DNA of 31,139 bases from a virus: positions 937-32,075 of IMG/VR virus record IMGVR_UViG_3300030098_005078, one strand, 5' to 3'. The notes beneath the pieces are model-generated. The model did no database searches. It worked only from the letters and a program-made list of their open reading frames with translations, and was not told where the DNA came from. Of this stretch, positions 6,520 through 15,404 are shown piece after piece; within the stretch, counting starts at the first letter, position 1; each line of letters starts with the position of its first letter. The position numbers and the translations under genes are program-made.

Positions 6520-9354
6520 TTAGCGACCATTAGAGAAACCGTCAAGGGCATATCTACTTTGAGATAAGTTACTAACAGGATTTGCAGCAGTAGTATCGGT
6601 AGAAAATTCTATTCTAGATTGATTTACAAGCCCACCAGGTGCTGATGTATTTAACCCACCACCAAAGTATCCAAAATTATTATTTTGGGCAGAAGCAGCA
6701 TCCAATAAACTAAAACCACCATGAGATACATTTCCTGCATCACTTGTTGTTTCTGTATCTATATCCATTTTTACAGCAACCTTTGTCTCAGGATTACCAC
6801 CAACAAAATAACATGTTCCTTCAGTAGTTCCATTTATATGAGACCCTTGGTTCTTTGCACCACTTGGTAGATTAGCAGGAGTATCTGCAAATGTATCTGT
6901 ATTCCAATCCAACCTTTCAATATCAGAATTTAATGTAGGATTTGGGCCTCCTCCAGCACTATATCCATACTTAGCAGTACTTGCATTAGTGGATCTATAT
7001 TTCTGAGAGCCAACTTGAGTTAAATTGCTAACAAATGAGTCAGTAGTAAAATCAAATTTAACAACACCACCTGTACCATTTGTTCGTACAAAATATGCAC
7101 TTTCATTATTTCTCATTGCAGGTCTTTTAGCACCAACAGCATGTGGGAAATCTGCAATATCATTAAATGTTTCATTCATAAAGTCAAACCTATTAATTTG
7201 GTTCTGAGAACCTCCTGGTGACTCTCCAGGCATGTGATAACCATAATTAGATGGATGTGCCTCTGTACATGTAACTTTAGACCCTGGAGGAGCATTTGTG
7301 CTTGTAGTTACTACATCAGTCATCATATCAAGTCTATCGTTTCTTGTCAAGTATGAAGAATTATTCTCTCCACCTATAAAGTAACCATAATTTGCACCAG
7401 CAACATTACCTCTACGATCAATACCAGGTCTACTATCCCTAGCATTATTCTGACTTACACTACGTAATCTATTTGATGTGGTAAGTATAGCCATTGCTCT
7501 TCTATCTCCACCTGGGGATAGAGTCTGTTGACCAGTAAGAGATGATGTTCCAGTATTAAAGTCAAGTCTTTCATTATTAGAACTATATGGATATCCAGCA
7601 ACATCAATACTAAATGAACGAGTTGTAACATGTTCTGGATAATACTTAGCACGAGCATTATTAGCACCAGTATCAACAAAAGTTGTAGTACTGTAATCCC
7701 ACCTCATAATATTTGATGTATTAGGACCATCACTTCCTGTTAAATATGCATCCGTTTCACTTTGTGCTTGACAATTACTATGATAAAATCCCTTTACTCC
7801 CACACGTAAATCATAACTTGTACTTTCAGTTGAGAGATCAAGTTTTTGTGCCATATCATAAGTTCTATTTGTAGGACCACCACCTGGTTGGAAATTCTTT
7901 CCTCCAATAAACCAACCAATATCTCCTTTTTCATCTACGGTGGAAGCCATTCCCAATGCACCCATACCCAGTTTTGTTGCATTAGATTGAGTATCAGTAT
8001 CTCCATCAATTCTGTCTACATTCGAAACTCTAATAAATGTACTATCTCTATATCCACCACCAAAGTAACCTTTATTTTGTTTCAGATAACCAATTCCACT
8101 AGGGTGTCTAGTATCTAAATCTAGATTCGCACTTATTTGTTTATCAGTTTCTGAAACAAAATCAAATTTCTTTATATCATTAATTGTTGGTCCTGGAGGA
8201 AGTTGCCCTCCTGCAGTATAACCAGCATCATTCAAAGAAAGTGATCCAAGCTTTCTTATATTTAAACTATATTTTGGAGTATGAGATACTGAATTCAATT
8301 CAGTAGAAAGATCTATCTTACACCAATTAGTATGGTTATAACCACCACCATAATACCCCAAATCTACTGATTCATTATTATATAATTGATTGTTAGTTTT
8401 ATAATTTACTTTTGTTCCACCCTTCAAAACTGCTTGCCACATATCAGTTTGAGGTAGAAAAGATTCATTATAAAATGTATCTGCTATAAAATCATATCTG
8501 TTTATTGCACTAGTAGTACTAGTTCCATTAAAATAACCACCAAAACAATATCCTACATCATCAGAAGCACTACCAACACCGAATGTAAGAATGCCTGGTA
8601 GAGCAAAATCTTGTACAGCATCATTAGTAAAATCTATTCTATTAATTACACTATGGTAATTACTTGGGTGTGGTGATGGTGGATAATTTCCACCACAGAA
8701 ATAACCAAACTGAGTATTGGAAAAACTAATACCATTTTGATTACTATCTTGGTTCTGTATATCAGCACCAGAATCATAAAAAGTTTCGTTAGTACCAGAA
8801 AAATAACGTATATGTTGGCCATCATTGACAAAACATACTCCATTTGGCATATCACATCCAGTACCTAAATATCCGCTAGATGGACAATCACCAATATCAC
8901 TTAAAGTTTCTGCAATATAATCTATTCTATCAACTGTACTAGAAGCATAAGGAGATGATGGTCTATACCCAGTAAAATAATATCCATATTGTGGTGTATT
9001 GCCAGTAAATCCTCTTGCTCTGATCTCGGTTAAGTTAACTGAATTTTGTATATGGTCTGTTTGAAAATCAAATCTAGAACATAAAGAGTTTGCTGTTGGA
9101 CCTCTCGCACAGATATATCCCATATCCTTGAGATTAGATAGTCCTCTATAATAATATCCATTACTATAACAATTTGCATTTAGCTCTTCTGAATGACTTG
9201 TAGAAGGATCAAATCTAATGACATTAGAATGTTGTGGACTAGGTCCAGAACCACCAGCAGTGTATATGAAATTAGTCTTTATTGTTTCGTCAGAAATATC
9301 ACTATAACTCTTTAGTTGTTCGTTTCTAACTTCTGATAGTGAAAATACAGACAT
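6520..9354 (-). CDS. Giant kelch-like repeat protein, 18 repeats (three six-repeat blocks)
   Basis: 944 aa, sister of the 973- and 1303-aa proteins. The N-terminus MSVFSLSEVRNEQL matches MAVFGLKKIYLEQL of the 1303-aa protein and probably anchors the fibre (inference). I count 18 repeats of the form YGYxxGG ... RxDF(x)TET in three blocks of six at about 29-312, 331-628 and 655-938. The linker before the third block (GIDRRGNVAGANYGYFIGG) resembles the same linker in the 973-aa protein (GVDTRGRQSRSSFGYIMGG). Some blades are degenerate, for example NGVCFVNDG in the fourth repeat. The gene starts three bases after the stop codon of the sulfotransferase (TAA TCA ATG), so translation is probably coupled. 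A NATAAATA element lies 62 bases upstream inside the sulfotransferase. A propeller-type receptor-binding fibre is the best guess. Confidence 0.74.
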   Translation of the reverse strand: MSVFSLSEVRNEQLKSYSDISDETIKTNFIYTAGGSGPSPQHSNVIRFDPSTSHSEELNANCYSNGYYYRGLSNLKDMGYICARGPTANSLCSRFDFQTDHIQNSVNLTEIRARGFTGNTPQYGYYFTGYRPSSPYASSTVDRIDYIAETLSDIGDCPSSGYLGTGCDMPNGVCFVNDGQHIRYFSGTNETFYDSGADIQNQDSNQNGISFSNTQFGYFCGGNYPPSPHPSNYHSVINRIDFTNDAVQDFALPGILTFGVGSASDDVGYCFGGYFNGTSTTSAINRYDFIADTFYNESFLPQTDMWQAVLKGGTKVNYKTNNQLYNNESVDLGYYGGGYNHTNWCKIDLSTELNSVSHTPKYSLNIRKLGSLSLNDAGYTAGGQLPPGPTINDIKKFDFVSETDKQISANLDLDTRHPSGIGYLKQNKGYFGGGYRDSTFIRVSNVDRIDGDTDTQSNATKLGMGALGMASTVDEKGDIGWFIGGKNFQPGGGPTNRTYDMAQKLDLSTESTSYDLRVGVKGFYHSNCQAQSETDAYLTGSDGPNTSNIMRWDYSTTTFVDTGANNARAKYYPEHVTTRSFSIDVAGYPYSSNNERLDFNTGTSSLTGQQTLSPGGDRRAMAILTTSNRLRSVSQNNARDSRPGIDRRGNVAGANYGYFIGGENNSSYLTRNDRLDMMTDVVTTSTNAPPGSKVTCTEAHPSNYGYHMPGESPGGSQNQINRFDFMNETFNDIADFPHAVGAKRPAMRNNESAYFVRTNGTGGVVKFDFTTDSFVSNLTQVGSQKYRSTNASTAKYGYSAGGGPNPTLNSDIERLDWNTDTFADTPANLPSGAKNQGSHINGTTEGTCYFVGGNPETKVAVKMDIDTETTSDAGNVSHGGFSLLDAASAQNNNFGYFGGGLNTSAPGGLVNQSRIEFSTDTTAANPVSNLSQSRYALDGFSNGR

Positions 9355-9357
9355 TGA

Positions 9358-10185
9358 TTATAGACCGAAGACTTTATAGGTAGGAGTTTGATTTCGCCAA
9401 AACTCCATTTGTTTATATTTATTGATTATATCATTACTCAAATACATTTCATTATTTCTATATATCTTTTCAACCTTAGTTCGTACTTTATGCATGTCCT
9501 TTAACCCATAAACAATGTCCTTTTCTTCAAATTCTGTCTCTACATTATCAAAATTATGAGTATAATGTGGCAAATCTAAAAAATCATAGATACGATTCAT
9601 CTCAACCTGAGAATTATTAACTAAATCTTCATACTCAACAATTAATATATATTTATCCCAACCCTTTCGATAAGCCTCAGATAGTGCAATATAAGATAAT
9701 CCAATAATTCCCTGCGAACACATCAAATAATCAGATCTATTATCATTATTAATTTCTATATTATTAGATTTTAAATTATCATCAATGAAATTATTATCAT
9801 CACTCCTTTCTATAAGTTGAAGAAAGGATGCTATTATATCATGAATATTTCTTACTGGGCAAATAATCTTGGGACTCTTAGTAATATAATCATTAATATG
9901 TTCTAATTGATTCACCCATCCTCTAGATTTATCTACAATAATAGATTCCGATACATTATAATAATAATTATGTGGTATGGATGATATTACTTTATGAGCA
10001 CAATCTGGTTTTGGATGTGCTCTATATTGTTCAGAATTTTTTAACAAATACTCCTCAGTATAATGAATCGTATCTAACACTGGAGAGTTAGTCGATGCAT
10101 GTATCTGTGGATTTTGATTCAATAATGATGTAATTAATGTAGAACCAGATCTAGGTAATCCAGAAAGAAAATGAAATGTTTTCAT
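9358..10185 (-). CDS. PAPS-dependent sulfotransferase
   Basis: 275 aa, the usual size for this family. The 5'-phosphosulfate binding loop is SGLPRSGSTLITSLL at residues 8-22. The 3'-phosphate binding motif is VRNIHDIIASF at 111-121, with the R112 and S120 pair expected for PAPS binding. A downstream VEYEDLVNNSQVEMNRIYDFL block matches the family's YEDLxxxPxxxxxxIxxFL segment. It should transfer sulfate from PAPS to a hydroxyl of a sugar, tyrosine or small molecule; the acceptor cannot be told from sequence. It is placed between two kelch-like giants, 18 bases after one and 3 bases before the next, so it is co-expressed with them. It is more AT-rich (many I, N, K codons) than its neighbours, which may reflect a separate origin. 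Confidence 0.88.
   Translation of the reverse strand: MKTFHFLSGLPRSGSTLITSLLNQNPQIHASTNSPVLDTIHYTEEYLLKNSEQYRAHPKPDCAHKVISSIPHNYYYNVSESIIVDKSRGWVNQLEHINDYITKSPKIICPVRNIHDIIASFLQLIERSDDNNFIDDNLKSNNIEINNDNRSDYLMCSQGIIGLSYIALSEAYRKGWDKYILIVEYEDLVNNSQVEMNRIYDFLDLPHYTHNFDNVETEFEEKDIVYGLKDMHKVRTKVEKIYRNNEMYLSNDIINKYKQMEFWRNQTPTYKVFGL
9416..9423 (-). promoter_or_regulatory. Candidate internal late promoter for the 944-aa kelch-like gene
   Basis: AATAAATA within the 3' end of the sulfotransferase gene, 62 bases before the next ATG. Chance matches are expected in AT-rich coding DNA (similar ones occur at 9650-9657 and 5690-5697), so support is weak. Confidence 0.35.
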
Positions 10186-10203
10186 AATAAAGATAAAAAT
10201 CAG

Positions 10204-13200
10204 TTAAGGTGCGTTTTGAGTTGAACCTACTCCATACACTCCTGCCCAGTTATGAGTTCCACCTGTATTTGCCACAATTACTGTGTTCGTTGCATCATTT
10301 GAAAAATCTAACCTCTCAGCTTCAGTTTGATAAGATAATACAGGACCATATCCAAGACAGAAATAACCATAATTCTCATTATGTACTCCAGCATGTCCAC
10401 CAATTACACCACTCATAACAGAACCAGGAAGAGATTCTGTTTCGGTACTAAAACTATATCTTCTTATAGTGGATTGACGAGTAGGAGTTTGTCCACCAGA
10501 CATATATCCTGCATCTGGACCTCTTACTGATGCCATTGAATATAGTGATCCAGAGAGATCTCCTCCTCTAGAAGAAGTCTCAGTCATAAAATCTAATCTT
10601 GAAACTATTGTTTGTGCAGTCACACCATCATGAGTGGCTTTTGCATAAGAACCACCAAAATATCCAGTGGTAAAATTATTATTAGCAAAATTAGTAGATC
10701 TATAATGATTGTTTGGTAGGTTATTTCCACTATCTACGATTGTCTCGTTTGAAAAATCCATTCGTAATAAATTTGTTACAAATGTTGTTGTTGTTGGGAA
10801 AACAACTCCTTGAGTACCATATCCATAATGAATAGAAGCAACAAATGGAGCTTGTTGACTATCTGCTGGAAATGCTGGTGAAGTAAAATTAGTTAATGTC
10901 TCACTTGAAAATTCAATTCTATCTATTTGTGTGGTAAGTCCACCTGGTCCTCCCTCTGGAGAAGTATTTGGAGATCCTGAAGTAAAGTAATATCCATAAT
11001 TATGATTGTTTATACCTTGAACAGAATATTTACCATGAACTAATCCTCTTGTTGCATCACCGTTCACAAGTAAATCATATGACTCAGTAGTCATATCGAA
11101 TCTACTGACAGAGGTTCTTGCAAGAGATACATATCCACCAGCAATATATCCACGATCAGCACTTACTGGTTTTCCTTTGAAATCCCATGCTTGTTCACTA
11201 CCACCAGATTTGGCAATTGATCTTACTCCACCGCTATCTCTGAAACAAGCACCAGCATATCTTCCATCAGAATGTAATTTTGCACCTGGATTAGAAACAG
11301 TATCACTTTCAAAGTCAATTCTTTGATATGATGAATAATACGAATTGGGTGGTGAAAATCCTGTTGCTTGATATCCATAACTTGTACTTTCTGTTGCATC
11401 TCCACCATTACATTGTGTCACGTTAGCAGAAATTCTTCTACTAGTATCAGTATTGAAATCTAATTTACTAACATAACTTTTGGCAATAGGGAATGCAGGG
11501 CCTCCACCCAACAACCAACCATAATTATCATTCTCAGAAATTCCTCCACCAGCAGCATATTTTCTGTCTAATATTTGAGAAGTAGAAACATTTGTTTCAG
11601 TATTAAAATCAATCTTATCTATGTCATAATGACCATATCCTGTTGGATATTGATTACCACCAACAAAATAACCATGACTATCAGATTGAGTTGCTTTTAG
11701 GAATGATCTACCTGAACTAATATGAGATGCTAATCCCATTATATCATTACTGAAATCAAATCTCTGAACATCTCGTGGGAATTCATATACAGTAGGTGGA
11801 GTGTGACTCCAATAACCACCACCAAAGTAACCATAATTACTATTCTCCATACATGCACCACCTCTTACTGGTTCACGCATTCGTGTATGTATAGTACCAG
11901 TAGATTCTGTGGCGAAATCCATCTTTTGTATATACCTTTCCGTTGTTGGATCAGCTGTTTGACCCCCAAACACATAACCACTCTCATTAGAAGCAGTTCC
12001 TGCCCATTTACCTTTTCCACAACCAGGTATTACTCTTGCACTAGGTCTAGAAGAAGTTTCATTTGAAAATTGTAATCTATCAAAGAATGTTTCACCACTA
12101 CTTGGAAAACTACCATTATATCCACCACCCCAATATCCATGTTCTCCACCACTAGGAGCATAGTTGGTAAGAAGTGATTCATTTACTAAATTGAAAGATG
12201 CACCACCACCACAATTTGATCCTCTAGTAGTATTTGTGTGACCGAATAATACAGATGTAGTTTCAGTAGAAAAATCAACATTCTGTATTTTTCTAGCATG
12301 TCCACCAGAAGTCCAACAAAATCTGGTTGTATTCTCAGTTGCTCCACCTTGTTTTTGATCAGCTCCAGTACCAGGAACAAGTACTGCAAGATCAGTATCA
12401 AATTCCATTCTCATATAACATGTTATAAGATTTGGATTCTCACCACCTATTCCATATCCAAAACTAGTATTTTGAGATGCCATTCCTTCACCAACATGAT
12501 TTGGGCCCGCCCATAATGTGCTTATTGGATGGGCAGATCCTGTATCAGTGTCAAAAACATATTGCTGTATAGCTTTACTACCATTACCACCACAGAAATA
12601 TCCTTTATGTTGATCTTCGTAAGTATGACCACATCTTGCAGTAGCAACAGATTTACTAAATCCAGTTGATGGAGTCGATGTACCATAATCAAACTTCATC
12701 AAAGCAGCACTATTAGATAGTCCTTCTGTCCAGAATCCAGTACCATATTTTGAAGAAGTGACTTGTTTACCAATTCTTGATCCACCTGCCAGAACACCAG
12801 TTATAGAAAATACTTCACAACTATAATCTAATCTATCTACACTTGACATTCCAGGTACATTTGAATTACCTGGATAATGTCCACCACCATAATATGCAAA
12901 TTCAGGAGTCGATCCACTATCAAACTCTCTCTGAGCAACTGACATAAGACCACCAAGATCGGTGTAAGTATCACTTGCGAAATCTATTCTATCAACTGTA
13001 CAATGAGTCTGAGAATTACTACCACCTACACCACCTTGATAATTTGGGCCAGAACCACCACCAAGATACCCAACTCCATCTACTTTTCTTATAGTACCAC
13101 CTGTTCTTTTATGATGTCTTGATACTTTATTTCCTCCTACTATTCGTCCATTAGTAGCAAAAGCAACTTGATCTTTACCATTAGGATATAATGTAACTGT

Positions 13201-14115
13201 ACCAGTACCAAAATCCATTCTTGTTATATTACTTGTCCTTGCATTTGGACTAGCAAGATAACCACCATAAGTAAATCCAAACTCTGATGTATTTGCAGTA
13301 CCACCACCATATAATGGATGTTGAGCTGGTTGTTCAACTCTAGATGTTAAAGTCGCAAATTCAACTGAATCAACCCTAGAAGCGTTAGCATAAGATGGAT
13401 TTGCTGTAGTAGGGTGACCTGATCCTACATATCCATGACTATTTGAACCATATGCTACACCACAAGTCTGTAAATCACTCGTAACAGTAGATGGACTATC
13501 GTGTGTATCCGTACTAAAATCAAAACGTTTTACAGAAGATCTAGGATCTCTACCATTAGATTTTTCTCCTGCAGTATAATAATTGAATTGAGTATCATCA
13601 AAGCCAGCATGATATAATCTTCCTTCTGGATCTCCACCAACATTTGATATTGTATCGTTTGAATATTGAAATCTATCTACCAAACATGTCCATGCAGAAG
13701 GATATTTATACCCTTGTTGAATATATCCGTACTCTGGAGTGCTGGCAGAAGTTTGTAGATATCTTGAAAAGGTAGCGTTTACTGGACTAGCACTAGTAGT
13801 ATCACTGGCATACTCTAGTCTTGTTATTGTAGTAACAGTTTCAGAAGGACTTTGACGATGCCCACATGCTATAACAGCCTTTCCATAATTTCCACCATCA
13901 GTACCACTTCCAAATTGTCCAGAATGAGTCCTAGATCTAATATCAGTAACAGTATCAGTTTGTAAATCTAATCTATCGACATTTGTACGTTTAGTGGTAG
14001 GTGATTGAATACTGCCACTAGCAAAATATCCGTAATGAGATACAGTCTCTGTTCCGTAATCTGGTACATTACGTAATTGTTCTAGATAAATCTTTTTTAA
14101 GCCAAAGACTGCCAT
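10204..14115 (-). CDS. Giant kelch-like repeat protein, 24 repeats (four six-repeat blocks)
   Basis: 1303 aa, the largest protein in the window. After the N-terminal MAVFGLKKIYLEQL segment come 24 repeats by hand count (YGYxxGG, variable loop, (V/I)xRxDFxTDT). They fall into four blocks of six at about 28-325, 347-640, 658-965 and 988-1290, with non-repeat linkers between (for example KVSRHHKRTGG at 330-340). Clear blades include YGYFGGGYWS at 761 and YGWLLGGGPAF at 865. Compared with the 973- and 944-aa sisters it has exactly one extra six-repeat block. Four kelch-type six-bladed propellers in a row are inferred; no enzyme motif is visible. An AATAAATA late promoter overlaps the stop of the preceding glycosyltransferase gene, so this is the first gene of an operon that continues through the sulfotransferase, the 944-aa protein and the GT4 fusion. 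Confidence 0.75.
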   Translation of the reverse strand: MAVFGLKKIYLEQLRNVPDYGTETVSHYGYFASGSIQSPTTKRTNVDRLDLQTDTVTDIRSRTHSGQFGSGTDGGNYGKAVIACGHRQSPSETVTTITRLEYASDTTSASPVNATFSRYLQTSASTPEYGYIQQGYKYPSAWTCLVDRFQYSNDTISNVGGDPEGRLYHAGFDDTQFNYYTAGEKSNGRDPRSSVKRFDFSTDTHDSPSTVTSDLQTCGVAYGSNSHGYVGSGHPTTANPSYANASRVDSVEFATLTSRVEQPAQHPLYGGGTANTSEFGFTYGGYLASPNARTSNITRMDFGTGTVTLYPNGKDQVAFATNGRIVGGNKVSRHHKRTGGTIRKVDGVGYLGGGSGPNYQGGVGGSNSQTHCTVDRIDFASDTYTDLGGLMSVAQREFDSGSTPEFAYYGGGHYPGNSNVPGMSSVDRLDYSCEVFSITGVLAGGSRIGKQVTSSKYGTGFWTEGLSNSAALMKFDYGTSTPSTGFSKSVATARCGHTYEDQHKGYFCGGNGSKAIQQYVFDTDTGSAHPISTLWAGPNHVGEGMASQNTSFGYGIGGENPNLITCYMRMEFDTDLAVLVPGTGADQKQGGATENTTRFCWTSGGHARKIQNVDFSTETTSVLFGHTNTTRGSNCGGGASFNLVNESLLTNYAPSGGEHGYWGGGYNGSFPSSGETFFDRLQFSNETSSRPSARVIPGCGKGKWAGTASNESGYVFGGQTADPTTERYIQKMDFATESTGTIHTRMREPVRGGACMENSNYGYFGGGYWSHTPPTVYEFPRDVQRFDFSNDIMGLASHISSGRSFLKATQSDSHGYFVGGNQYPTGYGHYDIDKIDFNTETNVSTSQILDRKYAAGGGISENDNYGWLLGGGPAFPIAKSYVSKLDFNTDTSRRISANVTQCNGGDATESTSYGYQATGFSPPNSYYSSYQRIDFESDTVSNPGAKLHSDGRYAGACFRDSGGVRSIAKSGGSEQAWDFKGKPVSADRGYIAGGYVSLARTSVSRFDMTTESYDLLVNGDATRGLVHGKYSVQGINNHNYGYYFTSGSPNTSPEGGPGGLTTQIDRIEFSSETLTNFTSPAFPADSQQAPFVASIHYGYGTQGVVFPTTTTFVTNLLRMDFSNETIVDSGNNLPNNHYRSTNFANNNFTTGYFGGSYAKATHDGVTAQTIVSRLDFMTETSSRGGDLSGSLYSMASVRGPDAGYMSGGQTPTRQSTIRRYSFSTETESLPGSVMSGVIGGHAGVHNENYGYFCLGYGPVLSYQTEAERLDFSNDATNTVIVANTGGTHNWAGVYGVGSTQNAP
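11816..11835. repeat. 20-base identity shared by two kelch-like genes (copy 2)
   Basis: Identical to 3410-3429. It lies in the third six-repeat block of the 1303-aa gene at the blade reading YGYFGGGYW. Confidence 0.7.
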
Positions 14116-14138
14116 TATTGCAAACTATTACTTTTTTC

Positions 14139-14146
14139 TATTTATT
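14139..14146 (-). promoter_or_regulatory. T4-type late promoter (AATAAATA) for the 1303-aa kelch-like gene
   Basis: AATAAATA 23 bases before the ATG. The TAA inside the motif is the stop codon of the GT-A gene. Confidence 0.75.
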
Positions 14147-14801
14147 CCCCAAAAACATGGGAACCTACATGACATAGTTTTATTTCAGTATCTAACCATG
14201 CTTTGAACCCACATTGTGATGCTCTCTCAAAGAATGAAAAATCTTCTGGCATATAAGACTCTCCTTTTTTATATTCATGGAAGAAATGATACGAATTGTA
14301 ATATTCCTTTTCTGTTATTGGATAATTTGATGCATTTGTTGAAGGAATGTGCTTCAATTCTGATCCAAATTTTTGTATTATACCCTCAAACACTCTACGA
14401 TGAATTAAAGCAAAACCAAATCCAATATTTTCAATTTCAACTAAACCTCCTTCTGCTCTTGGTGGTTGTGTAATATTATAGTTATATCTAAGTGGAATAG
14501 TTTTCATTGGATATGCACCACAAACAATATCCTTATTATGGTTTATAAGACGTAATACATGAGATGGTTCAAATCCAATATCTGCATCAATAAACATTAG
14601 ATTAGTGTACTCTGTATTGTTTAAAAAGAAATTTGCAATTCTAGACCTTCCCTTTGTAATAAGAGACTCATTTGCCAGTGTTAATAAACCATGATCGATA
14701 TTATTACTTCTTAAATCTTTTCCAAGATTAAATAAACCTTTTGCAGTTTTATCTGAAACCATTCCACCGTAACACGGCAAAGCAATAAGCATAGTTGTCA
14801 T
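14142..14801 (-). CDS. GT-A type glycosyltransferase
   Basis: 219 aa. The N-terminus MLIALPCYGGMV starts a Rossmann-like strand. A DxD-type metal/nucleotide-sugar motif is present as MFIDADIGFEPSHV (D72-A-D74), followed by CGAYPMK at 94-100. The C-terminal YMPEDFSFFERASQCGFKAWLD (from 183) contains the acidic ED pair typical of the catalytic or acceptor loop, then LCHVGSHVFG, a common end in phage and bacterial members that resemble Anp1-like or GT2 enzymes. It probably adds a sugar to a virion protein or glycan; donor and acceptor are unknown. The ATG overlaps the TGA of the preceding oxygenase gene (ATGA), so the two are translationally coupled and may act on one pathway (inference). Its stop codon lies within the late promoter of the next gene. 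Confidence 0.82.
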   Translation of the reverse strand: MTTMLIALPCYGGMVSDKTAKGLFNLGKDLRSNNIDHGLLTLANESLITKGRSRIANFFLNNTEYTNLMFIDADIGFEPSHVLRLINHNKDIVCGAYPMKTIPLRYNYNITQPPRAEGGLVEIENIGFGFALIHRRVFEGIIQKFGSELKHIPSTNASNYPITEKEYYNSYHFFHEYKKGESYMPEDFSFFERASQCGFKAWLDTEIKLCHVGSHVFGE

Positions 14802-15385
14802 ACTAATAACTCCACATTAAAAGACATTGAAATTCTGAGTTGATCACTCGTATTGGGATTAACAAAATGAGGTAACCAAGAAGGAAATAATACTAATTGC
14901 CCCATTTCAGGTTGATGCATATAATATTCATCCTTTATTATAGCAGATCTTTGGAAATCCATCATCCTTGCTGGTCGTGGATCTTCAAATGATAATGGAC
15001 TATCATTATTTGGCACGTCAACATAATATACACCACTCATCCATGATCCAGGATGAACATGAGTAAAATTATACCCTCCCTTGGGATTAACATTAGCCCA
15101 CATTGCACGAATTACCGCTTCTGGTTTATTTCTATCGGCATCAGTAAGTTTTTCAAGTAAAAAATTAACTACTCCTCCAAATTTTTCTAGGAGTGGTTCA
15201 AATATTTTTTCTTGCCACAATAAAGTATCGGATTGATATCCTCCTCTATTACTACGTTTTTTTCCTTCATCTTTTGATGCTAGATCTATAAGGAAATCTT
15301 TATATTTTTTATTTTCCTTCTCATCATAAATGTCAAGATGATAAACATCAGTAGGGAATAACCCTCGTTGAGTAATGTTGTACAT
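14798..15385 (-). CDS. 2OG-Fe(II) oxygenase, TIGR02466-like
   Basis: 195 aa. The block FTHVHPGSWMSGVYYVDVP at 107-125 is the family signature (HxHPxSxxSGVYYV), with H109/H111 as candidate metal ligands. LFPSWLPHFVNPN gives the distal H173, and LRISMSFN gives R184 for 2-oxoglutarate. The N-terminal 100 residues have the usual preceding helical part, including MWANVNPKGGYN. Members of this family are common in marine T4-like phages but have no proven substrate. The gene lies 19 bases after the 874-aa fibre-like gene and overlaps the GT-A gene by four bases. It is a different oxygenase subfamily from the two other oxygenases in the window. A hydroxylation step linked to the glycosyltransferase is a reasonable but untested reading. 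Confidence 0.85.
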   Translation of the reverse strand: MYNITQRGLFPTDVYHLDIYDEKENKKYKDFLIDLASKDEGKKRSNRGGYQSDTLLWQEKIFEPLLEKFGGVVNFLLEKLTDADRNKPEAVIRAMWANVNPKGGYNFTHVHPGSWMSGVYYVDVPNNDSPLSFEDPRPARMMDFQRSAIIKDEYYMHQPEMGQLVLFPSWLPHFVNPNTSDQLRISMSFNVELLV

Positions 15386-15404
15386 AATCTAAAAAATAAT
15401 GTAA

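Noticed and set aside
7455-7679. Short minus-strand frames rich in L, I and V within kelch-like genes (also at 8646, 11223, 12186) that could look like membrane peptides
   Set aside because: They are out-of-frame readings of the repeat genes. The hydrophobic look comes from shifted Asn/Ser/Thr codons.
9650-9657. GATAAATA within the sulfotransferase gene
   Set aside because: It is nearly 300 bases from the next start and in very AT-rich coding DNA; chance is the simpler explanation.
1696-14115. Diversity-generating retroelement acting on the repeat proteins
   Set aside because: No reverse transcriptase gene and no template/variable repeat pair with adenine-specific changes is visible in the window.
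1696-14115. Galactose oxidase or sialidase enzyme activity for the kelch-like proteins
   Set aside because: The repeats resemble kelch blades, but no catalytic residues (copper ligands, Asp-box series) could be identified, so only a binding or structural role is proposed.
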